A stretch of 11,456 nt of DNA from the NCBI GenBank assembly GCA_937923365.1, contig CALAIJ010000167.1, positions 1 through 11,456 on the forward strand, read 5' to 3'. A program made the translations under genes and the position numbers. This document shows positions 1 through 6,155 of this stretch, one piece after another. Numbering within the stretch: the first letter of the stretch is position 1; every line of letters starts with the position of its first letter. The notes under the pieces were generated by a model, which searched no databases, was not told the DNA's origin, and saw only the letters and a program-made list of their open reading frames with translations. Source of the DNA: an uncultured Sulfitobacter sp. (GTDB lineage Bacteria > Pseudomonadota > Alphaproteobacteria > Rhodobacterales > Rhodobacteraceae).

Positions 1-545
1 TGGGTAGAGCACCCCAGCCCCAGAACCGTGCGGTTGGCGTAGCTGAAGTAGGCGGTGACCTGATTGATCTCCAGTATCTCGCCATCGTCCCAGCCCGCGT
101 CGCGCAGGGCCGTCACGTCCCCCTCTGCCATGTCGGCAGGATGCTCCGTCAGCTTGCGCGCATAGACCATCGCCGCTTGCTGGCGGGCATCCAGCCCCAT
201 TGTGGCAGGGTCGCGCGCTTTGATCCCTGCGCGGATACCCTCTGACTTGGGGTCATCCCGCAGCAGGCGCTTCATACCGGCAAAATGATGCTCGACACAG
301 TAATCGCAGCCATTGAGCGACGAGGCCCAGACGCCCAGTGCCTCCAGAAACCATTTCGGGATGGTATTATCGCGGTGGTGCAACACGAACTTGTAGACCG
401 CCATATGCGCTTCCATCGTGTGCGGGCGCAGCGAATGCATCATCATGATGTTATCGACGTTGTTGTTAGGCCCTGTGACCCGCTGGTACAGCGATTTGAG
501 ATGGCCGGTGGCGGCCTCGAACGGGATGGTCTTGATCCATGACAT
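1..545 (-). CDS. Peroxidase-related enzyme, AhpD/carboxymuconolactone decarboxylase fold (3' end cut by window edge)
   Basis: Read on the minus strand from an ATG at 545, this frame stays open for 181 codons to the window edge and begins MSWIKTIPFEAATGHLKSLY. The key motif is C80-x-x-C83-x-x-x-H87 within SLNGCDYCVEHH, the AhpD-type redox pair with its histidine. The YxNRxxxGLG pattern at about 169-178 is typical of the C-terminus of uncharacterised peroxidase-related proteins in this family. Such proteins are usually about 185-195 residues, so only a short tail is missing. Family members are small helical cytosolic proteins. AhpD itself has weak alkylhydroperoxidase activity, but the substrate of this one is not known. 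It is transcribed divergently from the exported protein at 603, with 57 bp between starts. A GGAG lies about 14 nt upstream, which is far for a ribosome binding site, but no other in-frame ATG lies nearby. It has no visible link to the flagellar genes. Confidence 0.85.
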   Translation of the reverse strand, partial: MSWIKTIPFEAATGHLKSLYQRVTGPNNNVDNIMMMHSLRPHTMEAHMAVYKFVLHHRDNTIPKWFLEALGVWASSLNGCDYCVEHHFAGMKRLLRDDPKSEGIRAGIKARDPATMGLDARQQAAMVYARKLTEHPADMAEGDVTALRDAGWDDGEILEINQVTAYFSYANRTVLGLGCST

Positions 546-602
546 GAAGGGCGGGCTCCGATCTGATTGCGTGTTGCGCGGGAGCCTGATCTAAATTGCG
601 AC

Positions 603-1010
603 ATGAAAACAGCCCTTATTTCCGCAGCCGTCACCTGCCTTGCGCTGGCAAGTCCGTTGGCGGCACAGACCTTCGCCTGCGACACGCAATCCTTTGCCAC
701 CTTTTCGGATGACGCAAAGTTTGCCGCCAGCAACCGCACCAAGCAATTCACTGTCGATGTGACGCGACGGGCCGTGACGGTCGTGAACCTGAGTGCCACC
801 GCCGGATCGGGAGAGACCCGCTACAAGATCATCGCCCGCGATGGCACGCAAAGCTACGGCCAGCAAACGGATGAATTTGCGCAGCGCACCCTTGCCCTGC
901 CGCAAAACCCCACAGAAGTGCTGCAGCGCCTTGGGTATTTTCCTGTGACCCTTGTGCGGCAATCGGACATGTCGGTGAACAGCTGGCTGCTGCACTGCCG
1001 CGCGCTTTGA
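603..1010 (+). CDS. Small exported (periplasmic) protein of unknown function
   Basis: This is a 135-residue protein with a clear signal peptide at residues 1-21 or 22: MKTA, then a hydrophobic core, then SPLAAQ as the probable cleavage region. The mature part of about 113 residues has two cysteines, C26 near its start and C132 near its end, which could form a disulfide in the periplasm. The middle looks beta-rich (TVDVTRRAVTVVNLSATAG, then RYKIIARDGTQSYGQ), suggesting a small beta-barrel or sandwich. I do not recognise a family. An in-frame TTG at 567 would add 12 residues before the signal peptide, so the ATG at 603 is preferred. No Shine-Dalgarno is visible before 603. An AT-rich CTAAAT (591-596) lies 6 bp upstream, so a leaderless mRNA is possible but unproven. 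It is divergent from the peroxidase-related gene. Confidence 0.7.
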   Translation: MKTALISAAVTCLALASPLAAQTFACDTQSFATFSDDAKFAASNRTKQFTVDVTRRAVTVVNLSATAGSGETRYKIIARDGTQSYGQQTDEFAQRTLALPQNPTEVLQRLGYFPVTLVRQSDMSVNSWLLHCRAL

Positions 1011-1098
1011 GCGTTCATACATAGGTAAGGATATCCAGACTTGCGCGGGTGGCCTTGCCTCTCGCAGGATTGCGGCATTTGAAAACGGAGATTTTGAT

Positions 1099-1230
1099 AT
1101 GCTGCTACGTCTTATTCCTGCTCTTGCCGTCCTGATTGTCTTTGTCGGCTACGCCACCGCTGAAGGGCTGTTGCCTGACGCCCTGTCGGGGCTTCATGGT
1201 CCGGCCCATACGCCCGGCGATCTGTCGTGA
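1099..1230 (+). CDS. 43-residue single-span membrane or exported mini-protein
   Basis: An ATG at 1099 opens a 43-codon frame ending at TGA 1228-1230, with an ACGGAG ribosome binding site (1085-1090) 8 bp upstream. The protein begins MLLRLIPALAVLIVFVGYA, a positively charged start followed by one strong hydrophobic segment (residues 4-20). It continues with a short polar tail, TAEGLLPDALSGLHGPAHTP, then GDLS. The segment could be a membrane anchor or an uncleaved signal. Support comes from the well-placed ribosome binding site, the sensible membrane topology and a strong hairpin 9 bp after the stop codon. No homologue is recognised and no function can be assigned. It follows the exported protein by 88 bp and may share its transcript. 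Confidence 0.5.
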   Translation: MLLRLIPALAVLIVFVGYATAEGLLPDALSGLHGPAHTPGDLS

Positions 1231-1239
1231 CCTGCGCGG

Positions 1240-1258
1240 GGTGACGCAGAGCGTCACC
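1240..1258 (+). terminator. Hairpin, probable terminator after the 43-residue gene
   Basis: GGTGACGC-AGA-GCGTCACC is a perfect 8-bp stem with a 3-nt loop, starting 9 bp after the stop codon at 1230. Only TT follows before mixed sequence, so the U-tract is poor. The position and stem strength fit an intrinsic terminator, possibly a weak or Rho-assisted one. Confidence 0.55.
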
Positions 1259-1279
1259 TTACATGGGGCGAGTACGGCG

Positions 1280-1312
1280 TAGGGTCAGGACCCATTAATC
1301 CTGCGCCACTGG
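1280..1312 (+). repeat. Left terminal inverted repeat of the MITE-like element
   Basis: This 33-bp end starts TAGGGTCAGGACCCATTA and pairs in inverted orientation with 1612-1644, with one mismatch. The outer part is itself near-palindromic (GGGTC-AG-GACCC), so each end could fold on its own. Confidence 0.85.
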
Positions 1313-1352
1313 CATCAAAACCGTGAAAGTTCAGGGGGTGAGCGGCGTCTTG

Positions 1353-1375
1353 CAAAAGGTCCTGTGGACCTTTTG
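1353..1375. other. Perfect hairpin inside the MITE-like element
   Basis: CAAAAGGTCC-TGT-GGACCTTTTG forms a 10-bp stem with a 3-nt loop. The T-run lies within the stem, so it could act as a weak bidirectional transcription stop, including for read-through from the flagellar operon. It could equally be a structural part of the element. Confidence 0.5.
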
Positions 1376-1611
1376 AGCCGTGAACGGGCGTCAGCCCCGG
1401 ATGAAGACATGCAGCAACTAACAGGTTAATTGCAAATGGCTCACGCCACTGAAATGAAGCGGTTTTGGCGTCCTTCCTTTGCCGACAGGCGCTTGCAAAG
1501 CAAGCTGCCGAGAGGGCTTTGACGGATTTTCCCCGTGAGCCGCTGCCCGTCAGGGCATTGCCCCTTAGGCAATGTCCCGAGAAGGGAGTGGTCACGGAAA
1601 AAACTGTCAAA

Positions 1612-1644
1612 CCAGTAGCGCAGGATTAATGGGTCCTGACCCTA
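1612..1644 (-). repeat. Right terminal inverted repeat of the MITE-like element
   Basis: The reverse complement matches 1280-1312 at 32 of 33 positions. The single difference is the 28th base from the outer end. The repeat ends in TA next to AAGACT, close behind the stop codon of the gene at 1658-2065. Confidence 0.85.
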
Positions 1645-1657
1645 AAGACTTTCCGGC

Positions 1658-2065
1658 CTAAAGGCTCAGAGAGATTGCCCGCACCAGTTCAGCGTCTTGC
1701 CGCCTTTTGCGGGTGTCGCGATCAAGGTTTTGTTGCAACTCTTGCACAACCAGTACTTTTCCGTAAGCGCGGCGCACTTCAAGAAGATGACTTTCCTTTA
1801 CGGCGAGTACTCTTGCCAGCTGCATGTTCACTGCTGTTTTTGAGCGACCCAACCACCCGCGCCAAAGAACATCCGCCCCAATACTGTGCATCTGATCTGT
1901 GGCGTCTTCTGGCATGGCTGTGGCGCGGTTCATGGAATCTAACCGGACCAATTCAGCGCGCAGCTGCGACTCCTCTGCCACCAGTTTGGCAAAGCTTTGC
2001 TGGCGCTGCTCGTAACGTGCCTGGGTGATCTGGTGTAACATGGCCAGGTTCTGTGCGTCTGTCAT
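1658..2065 (-). CDS. Coiled-coil protein downstream of flhB, FliJ-like by position
   Basis: This 135-residue soluble protein has no signal peptide or membrane segment. It is rich in Q, E, R, L and A with two long helical stretches, about 1-45 (MTDAQNLAMLHQITQARYEQ onward) and 75-130 (VNMQLARVLAVKESHLLEVR onward). Between them is a loop containing a WRGWLGR segment (about 68-74). FliJ, the export-apparatus stalk protein, is a helical hairpin of about 140-150 residues. Size, predicted shape and linkage to flhA-fliR-flhB fit a FliJ-like export component, but the primary sequence gives no firm match. Its ATG overlaps the flhB stop by 4 bp (ATGA), and AAGGGGG, 4 bp upstream inside flhB, can serve as ribosome binding site, so translation is likely coupled. 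It is the last gene of the operon, and the MITE-like element starts 13 bp after its stop. Confidence 0.75.
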   Translation of the reverse strand: MTDAQNLAMLHQITQARYEQRQQSFAKLVAEESQLRAELVRLDSMNRATAMPEDATDQMHSIGADVLWRGWLGRSKTAVNMQLARVLAVKESHLLEVRRAYGKVLVVQELQQNLDRDTRKRRQDAELVRAISLSL

Positions 2066-3147
2066 ACGGCCCCCTTGGCACGTGCCCGCATCGCTTGAGC
2101 AAAACGAATGGCGGCGGCAACGGCACGGTAGTGGTCGGGATCAATCTGGTCACCGACTTCTGTTGTTGCAAACAGGGACCGTGCAGTGGGTGGGTCGCTG
2201 TGCAACGGCACGCCAGCCTCCGCCGCTTTTGTGCGGATAGCGGCCGCGATGTCATCCACCCCCTTGGCAACGCAGACCGGCGCTTCGCCGGGTTTGCGGC
2301 TCCACTTCAGGGCAACCGCGTAGTGGGTCGGGTTGACGATCACCACATCGGCTTCGGGCACTTGACCCATCATCTGATTTTGCGACACCGCCATCGCGCG
2401 CTGGCGACGTTCCTGCTTGAGATGCGGATCCCCTTCGGCGTTCTTGGTCTCATCGGTGATTTCCTTGCGGGACATCCGGTTCTTGCGCAGGTGTTCAAAG
2501 TGTTGCCAGACCGCGTCAATCCCGCCGATAACGCCCGAGATCAGCACGACAATGAACAAGAACACCAGACACAATTGCGCCATCAACATCAGTGCTTGTT
2601 GCGGCGAGGTGTGGATGGCCGCCATCATCTCCGGCAGGCGTGCCCAGATAAAGACACTCAGGAAGATCGAATAGATGCAGAGCTTGGCAAAACTTTTTGC
2701 AAATTCGAACAGACCGGCACGCCCGAACTTGTTCTTGGCATTGGACAAAAGTGAGATGCGCGAGATTTTGGGTTTCAGCTTGCTGGGCGCGAACACCCAA
2801 GCCCGTTGCGCAAAGACCGCCAGTATCACAGCGACTGCCGGAAGCAAAAAAATGGGCAACAAGGCAAATGCCGCTGACGTCAGGACGCCGCCCATGGTCG
2901 GGCTGATCCCATTGGTCACGATAAGGGGGGCCAATTCGGACGCGCGGTCCAGCAGAACCATCATTGTGGTGCCAAAGGCTTTGACCGCAGAAGCACCCAC
3001 CATCGCAAGCGCAACCAGCAACCCCGCATAGGAAGCGGCGGTCAGCAGGTCAGTCGATTTGGCAATTTCGCCCTTGCGGCGTGCTTCCAAGAGTTTCTGT
3101 GGCGTCGCTTCGTAACTCTTGTCGCTGTCGTCGTCCTTGTCACTCAT
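2062..3147 (-). CDS. flhB: Flagellar export gate protein FlhB
   Basis: FlhB is the inner-membrane export-gate subunit that switches the flagellar type III apparatus from rod/hook to filament substrates through autocleavage. This 361-residue protein has the family layout. It has a charged cytosolic N-terminus (SYEATPQKLLEARRKGEIAK), four hydrophobic segments within about residues 30-215, and a cytosolic C-domain with the cleavage motif N272-P-T-H followed by YAVALKW. Cleavage would fall between N272 and P273. A charged stretch (RKNRMSRKEITDETKNAEGD) precedes the C-domain as usual. The frame extends upstream to 3198, but the ATG at 3147 is chosen because it gives the family N-terminus (MSDKDDDSDK), has AAGG 7 bp upstream, and overlaps the fliR stop by 4 bp (ATGA). 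Its own stop overlaps the next gene in the same way. Confidence 0.97.
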   Translation of the reverse strand: MSDKDDDSDKSYEATPQKLLEARRKGEIAKSTDLLTAASYAGLLVALAMVGASAVKAFGTTMMVLLDRASELAPLIVTNGISPTMGGVLTSAAFALLPIFLLPAVAVILAVFAQRAWVFAPSKLKPKISRISLLSNAKNKFGRAGLFEFAKSFAKLCIYSIFLSVFIWARLPEMMAAIHTSPQQALMLMAQLCLVFLFIVVLISGVIGGIDAVWQHFEHLRKNRMSRKEITDETKNAEGDPHLKQERRQRAMAVSQNQMMGQVPEADVVIVNPTHYAVALKWSRKPGEAPVCVAKGVDDIAAAIRTKAAEAGVPLHSDPPTARSLFATTEVGDQIDPDHYRAVAAAIRFAQAMRARAKGAV

Positions 3148-3917
3148 GGAACTACCTTGAAAGGATTTGCCATAAATCCATCCAACGCTGTCAGCCACGC
3201 GGTGAGGATGACAGGGGCGCCCAGGAACAACAGAAACATGCCTGCAAATGTTATGACGGGGGCGCCGACAAAGGCGACCATCAACTGCGGCATGGCCTTG
3301 TTAATGGCCCCCAAGGCCAGATTGTAAAGGACCGATACGATCACAAAAGGGGCCGCCAAAGTGAAGGCCAGTTCAAACGCACGACGGATTTGAAAGACAC
3401 CCCATTCGGCGACCACAGAACCGCTGGGCAATTGTCCGATCGGGATCATGTCATAAGACAGGATCATAAGGGACGCCGCCTTGACGTGCAGCCCCGCCAT
3501 CATCGACAAGGCGATGGCGGCCACGATCAATGTGTACCCCAAAGCGGGGAGGGGGTCCGCCACTGCGCCGCCCAGAATTTGCGAGAGCGAGGTGGATTGC
3601 GCGGCAATGGAGCCTGCTGTTTGAAGCGCCAGAATGAACAGGCGAATGCCCAGGCCAAGCAGCAAACCCGCCACGATTTCGGTCAGGACCAGCCAGGTCA
3701 ATGTATCAAACGACGGTCCCTGGACCGGAACGGGTACGGCGGGGGCGATGACCATCACAAAGGCCAAAGCCAACCCCAGTTTGATCCGCGCAGGTACGGA
3801 TTGCTCACCAAATCCGGGCAACATGGACACAACAGTTGCCACCCGCAGGAATACAACGAACCCGTGCCAAAGAGTGGCGTTGGTCAGGTTCAGCAGGGTG
3901 GCCAGGTCCTCTGTCAT
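3144..3917 (-). CDS. fliR: Flagellar export gate protein FliR
   Basis: FliR is a membrane subunit of the FliP-FliQ-FliR export gate in the centre of the MS ring. This 257-residue protein is of normal length and almost entirely hydrophobic. Family landmarks include RVATVVSMLPGFGEQSVPAR (about residues 25-44), the long middle helices (LTEIVAGLLLGLGIRLFILA) and the C-terminal pattern LALGAINKAMPQLMVAFVGA. It starts at an ATG that overlaps the flhA stop by 4 bp and ends at a TGA that overlaps the flhB start by 4 bp. No strong ribosome binding site precedes it, so translation probably depends on ribosomes arriving from flhA. FliP and FliQ, its direct partners, are not in this window. Confidence 0.96.
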   Translation of the reverse strand: MTEDLATLLNLTNATLWHGFVVFLRVATVVSMLPGFGEQSVPARIKLGLALAFVMVIAPAVPVPVQGPSFDTLTWLVLTEIVAGLLLGLGIRLFILALQTAGSIAAQSTSLSQILGGAVADPLPALGYTLIVAAIALSMMAGLHVKAASLMILSYDMIPIGQLPSGSVVAEWGVFQIRRAFELAFTLAAPFVIVSVLYNLALGAINKAMPQLMVAFVGAPVITFAGMFLLFLGAPVILTAWLTALDGFMANPFKVVP

Positions 3918-5998
3918 GCAGCAACTACACCAACCAGTGCGGGTCTTGCATCAAGGCCGATTTCCTCGAACGAAAGTACGGGGTTGGTGATGCCCTTTGC
4001 CCGCATCACTGTGCGCAGGAAACGGCGGCGGCGGGTGTTTGTGACAAGGGCTGCCTGTATGCCGTTTTGTTGCGCCTCGTTCAGTTTTTCGGCAGCACGC
4101 TCTGCCAGTTGGTTGAAAATCTCCGGTGGCAGCGCGATGTCCAAGCCGCGATCCGCGTCCACCTGATAGGTGGTAAACGTATCCTCCCATTCAGGCGCCA
4201 ATTGCACCAAGGGGAGCGTTCCGTCTGCGCGCCGCATTTCCCCAACCAATTGAAATCCCAGACGCTGGCGAACATGCTCGCAAATGGCTTCGGGCAAGGC
4301 ATTCTGGCCGCGCGCTTCGGCCACGGCCTCGAGGATCAGCGGCAGGTTTCGAATGGAGACCTGTTCGTCCAACAGCAATCGCAAAACCGCATGCAACACA
4401 TCAACGGGCACCTTTTCAGGGATCAGTTCGTCCAGCAGCTTGCGGTTTGCTTCTGCGCGCGCGGGGTCTGATATGTTGGTCATCTCCGTCAATACCCGCC
4501 GGAGTGATTTCAATGTCAGCAAGCGGCTGAAATTGCGCTTGAGCACTTCGAGCAGATGGGTCGCAAGAATCTCTGTCGGCGTGACGATTGTGATGCCGGC
4601 AAGGGCCGCTTCCTCTTGGTATTTTGCGTTGATCCATCGGGCTGGTGCGCCATAAACGGGTTCGACCGTCTCAACCCCGGGTGGCAGTTGCCCATGATCG
4701 TCCGGGATCAGGGCCAGAACCTGATCGGGGTTCAGTTCAGCGCGGGCTTGCTCCACCCCTTGAATGCGCAACACGTAGGTACCTGTCGGCAGAGAGGGCT
4801 GATCGGTCAGGCGCATCTCGGGCAGGATCATGCCAAAGACCCGCGCTACGTGGGTTCGCATGTTGGCAATCCGTGCATCCAGACCGGTGCCCGGATCCAG
4901 CACCATGTTTACCAGATCGGGGGCAAACTCGACATGGATATCATCCAGTTCCAGCACATCGCCCAAGGAAGGCTCCTTTGGTGCGGCATCTTTTTCTTCT
5001 TCCAATGTCAGATCGGTCGGTGCGTTATGGGCGCGGCGATACATCAAGAATGCACAAAGACCCATGGCCAGCCCGCCTGCCATAAAGGGTAGAAAAGGCA
5101 GCCCGGGAAACAGACCAAATGCAATCATCAAAAGCGCTACGGTCGCCAACGCGGAAGGGTGTTTGCCCAACTGGCCAAAAACGGCCAGATCGGTCGCCCC
5201 CTGCGCACCGCCCCGCGCAAGTAGCAACGCGGAAGCGATAGAGATGACGACGGCCGGAATCTGGCTGACCAACCCGTCGCCCACGGTCAGGATCGCATAG
5301 GTTTCAAACGCGGCACCAATCGGCATACCATGCACGACCACACCCATAATCAGGCCGGCCACAAGGTTGAGGAGGGTAATCAACAAGCCTGCAATAGCGT
5401 CGCCTTTGACGAATTTTGATGCACCATCAAGGGAGCCGAAAAAGGTGGTTTCCTGCTGTTCACGCTCGCGCCTTTCGCGGGCTTCTTCGTGCGTGATTGC
5501 CCCTGCGGACATGTCACTATCGATGGCCATTTGTTTGCCCGGCATGCCATCAAGCGCAAAGCGTGCGCCCACTTCCGCCATGCGGGTCGCACCCTTGTTG
5601 ATGACCATGAAGTTGACGATCAGCAGGACACAAAAGACCACCAATCCCAAGAAGACTGATCCGCCCATGACAAAGTTTGCAAAACTCTCGATCACATCGC
5701 CGGCGGCGTTGGTGCCGGTGTGGCCTTCGCCGATAATCAGCTTTGTTGATGACACGTTAAGCGACAAGCGCAGCATCAAAGACGCGAGCAGGATGGTCGG
5801 GAACGCGGAAAAGTCTAAGGGACGTTCAATAAAAAGAGTGATCGTAAAGATCAGAATCGCCAGTGCGAAAGACGCGGCCAGGCCGGTGTCCAGCACCCAG
5901 GAAGGCATCGGCAGAATCATCATTACGATGACCGCCATCAGGGCCACCGCCAGCAGGATTGTCGGGCTGAAGAGCGCTTTGAATGTCAGACTCTGCAA
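3914..5998 (-). CDS. flhA: Flagellar export gate protein FlhA
   Basis: FlhA forms the nonameric export-gate ring that docks chaperone-substrate complexes and uses the proton motive force. The N-terminal half (to about residue 320) has eight or so membrane segments. It carries the FHIPEP-family signature RFALDGMPGKQMAIDSDMSA (about 146-165) and the conserved loop that follows. The C-terminal half is the cytosolic docking domain, with conserved patterns such as WINAKYQEEA and THLLEVLKRNF. Start choice: a GTG at 6007 opens the same frame, but it lies inside AAGGGGGTG, which matches the 16S rRNA 3' end as an extended Shine-Dalgarno. The TTG at 5998 sits 6 nt beyond that element and is preferred, giving 694 residues (697 from the GTG). 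It heads a translationally coupled flhA-fliR-flhB-coiled-coil operon. Confidence 0.97.
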   Translation of the reverse strand: MQSLTFKALFSPTILLAVALMAVIVMMILPMPSWVLDTGLAASFALAILIFTITLFIERPLDFSAFPTILLASLMLRLSLNVSSTKLIIGEGHTGTNAAGDVIESFANFVMGGSVFLGLVVFCVLLIVNFMVINKGATRMAEVGARFALDGMPGKQMAIDSDMSAGAITHEEARERREREQQETTFFGSLDGASKFVKGDAIAGLLITLLNLVAGLIMGVVVHGMPIGAAFETYAILTVGDGLVSQIPAVVISIASALLLARGGAQGATDLAVFGQLGKHPSALATVALLMIAFGLFPGLPFLPFMAGGLAMGLCAFLMYRRAHNAPTDLTLEEEKDAAPKEPSLGDVLELDDIHVEFAPDLVNMVLDPGTGLDARIANMRTHVARVFGMILPEMRLTDQPSLPTGTYVLRIQGVEQARAELNPDQVLALIPDDHGQLPPGVETVEPVYGAPARWINAKYQEEAALAGITIVTPTEILATHLLEVLKRNFSRLLTLKSLRRVLTEMTNISDPARAEANRKLLDELIPEKVPVDVLHAVLRLLLDEQVSIRNLPLILEAVAEARGQNALPEAICEHVRQRLGFQLVGEMRRADGTLPLVQLAPEWEDTFTTYQVDADRGLDIALPPEIFNQLAERAAEKLNEAQQNGIQAALVTNTRRRRFLRTVMRAKGITNPVLSFEEIGLDARPALVGVVAA

Positions 5999-6009
5999 GT
6001 GGTGCACCC
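5999..6009 (-). promoter_or_regulatory. Extended ribosome binding site that decides the flhA start
   Basis: On the minus strand, CAAGGGGGTG, immediately followed by CACCAC and then TTG, pairs with the anti-Shine-Dalgarno along almost its whole length (one G-U wobble). The GTG within it is therefore probably part of the ribosome binding site and not the initiation codon. The core is at about 6004-6012 and the spacing to the TTG at 5998 is 6 nt. Confidence 0.5.
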
Positions 6010-6012
6010 CCT

Positions 6013-6155
6013 TGAAGTCTCAGTATTCCGGCCCACTCGCCGTTCGTTCACATTATAAACCTGTGGCATTCTGCACCTTCGCTAGCGTCACTTTCTGTGA
6101 CCTGTTTACGGTAGGGTGTGCAGGTTTATTTTTTGTGACCAAACAAGATTTTACT
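6013..6155 (-). promoter_or_regulatory. Leader and possible promoter of the flhA operon
   Basis: This is the only long gap inside the motility block. On the minus strand it has TATAAT (6052-6057), a perfect -10 hexamer about 45-55 bp before flhA. No good -35 lies 16-18 bp upstream (the hexamer there is GAAGGT), so any sigma-70 promoter would need an activator. Upstream sits an inverted repeat GTCAC-TTTCT-GTGAC (6087-6101), with a further TGTGACC at 6134-6140. Both could be protein-binding sites. No CtrA box (TTAA-N7-TTAA) or sigma-54 box (GG-N10-GC) is evident. Confidence 0.3.
6087..6101. repeat. Short inverted repeat upstream of flhA
   Basis: GTCAC-TTTCT-GTGAC has 5-bp arms and a 5-bp spacer, about 30 bp upstream of the TATAAT hexamer. 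The half-site TGTGACC recurs at 6134-6140. The layout suits an activator site, but with such short arms it may be chance. Confidence 0.3.

Larger units (their letters stand above)
1280..1644. mobile_element. MITE-like or relic insertion element with 33-bp terminal inverted repeats
   Basis: The two ends are inverted copies of each other. Both begin TAGGGTCAGGACCCATTA, match for 27 bp, then differ at one base and match for 5 more (32 of 33). Both outermost dinucleotides are TA, so a TA target duplication is a natural reading, as for IS630/Tc1-type and some IS5-type elements. The 365 bp contain no transposase. The longest reading frame (minus strand, about 118 codons) spans the left repeat and resembles no known enzyme. 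The interior is rich in hairpins: 1353-1375 (10-bp stem), 1491-1505 (GCTTGC-AAA-GCAAGC) and 1553-1577 (10-bp stem with one mismatch). This is the structure of a non-autonomous MITE or a deleted insertion sequence. It lies 13 bp past the stop codon of the last flagellar gene. The family assignment is inference. Confidence 0.75.

Noticed and set aside
554..586. GGCTCC/GGAGCC inverted repeat between the first two divergent genes as an operator
   Set aside because: The arms are only 6 bp and 21 bp apart, which is easily chance in GC-rich DNA.
1254..1610. Minus-strand 118-codon frame in the MITE-like element as a real gene
   Set aside because: It runs through the left inverted repeat and hairpins, shows no domain or ribosome binding site, and is best read as non-coding element DNA or a decayed relic.
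1650..1668. GCC-TAAA-GGC stem at the end of the coiled-coil gene as an intrinsic terminator
   Set aside because: The stem has only 3-4 bp, overlaps the stop codon and has no T-run after it.
2053..2754. Plus-strand open frame (233 codons) opposite flhB
   Set aside because: Antisense to the conserved C-terminal domain of flhB, including NPTH. The histidine-, arginine- and glutamine-rich product looks non-biological.
3081..4166. Long plus-strand open frame (361 codons) across flhB, fliR and flhA
   Set aside because: It lies antisense to three well-supported flagellar genes, its product is rich in R, Q, H, G and C with no domain, and it has no ribosome binding site. It is a mirror effect of codon bias.
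6060..6080. Possible sigma-54 promoter (TGGCATTCTGCACC on the plus strand)
   Set aside because: The spacing between GG and GC does not fit GG-N10-GC, and it points away from flhA.
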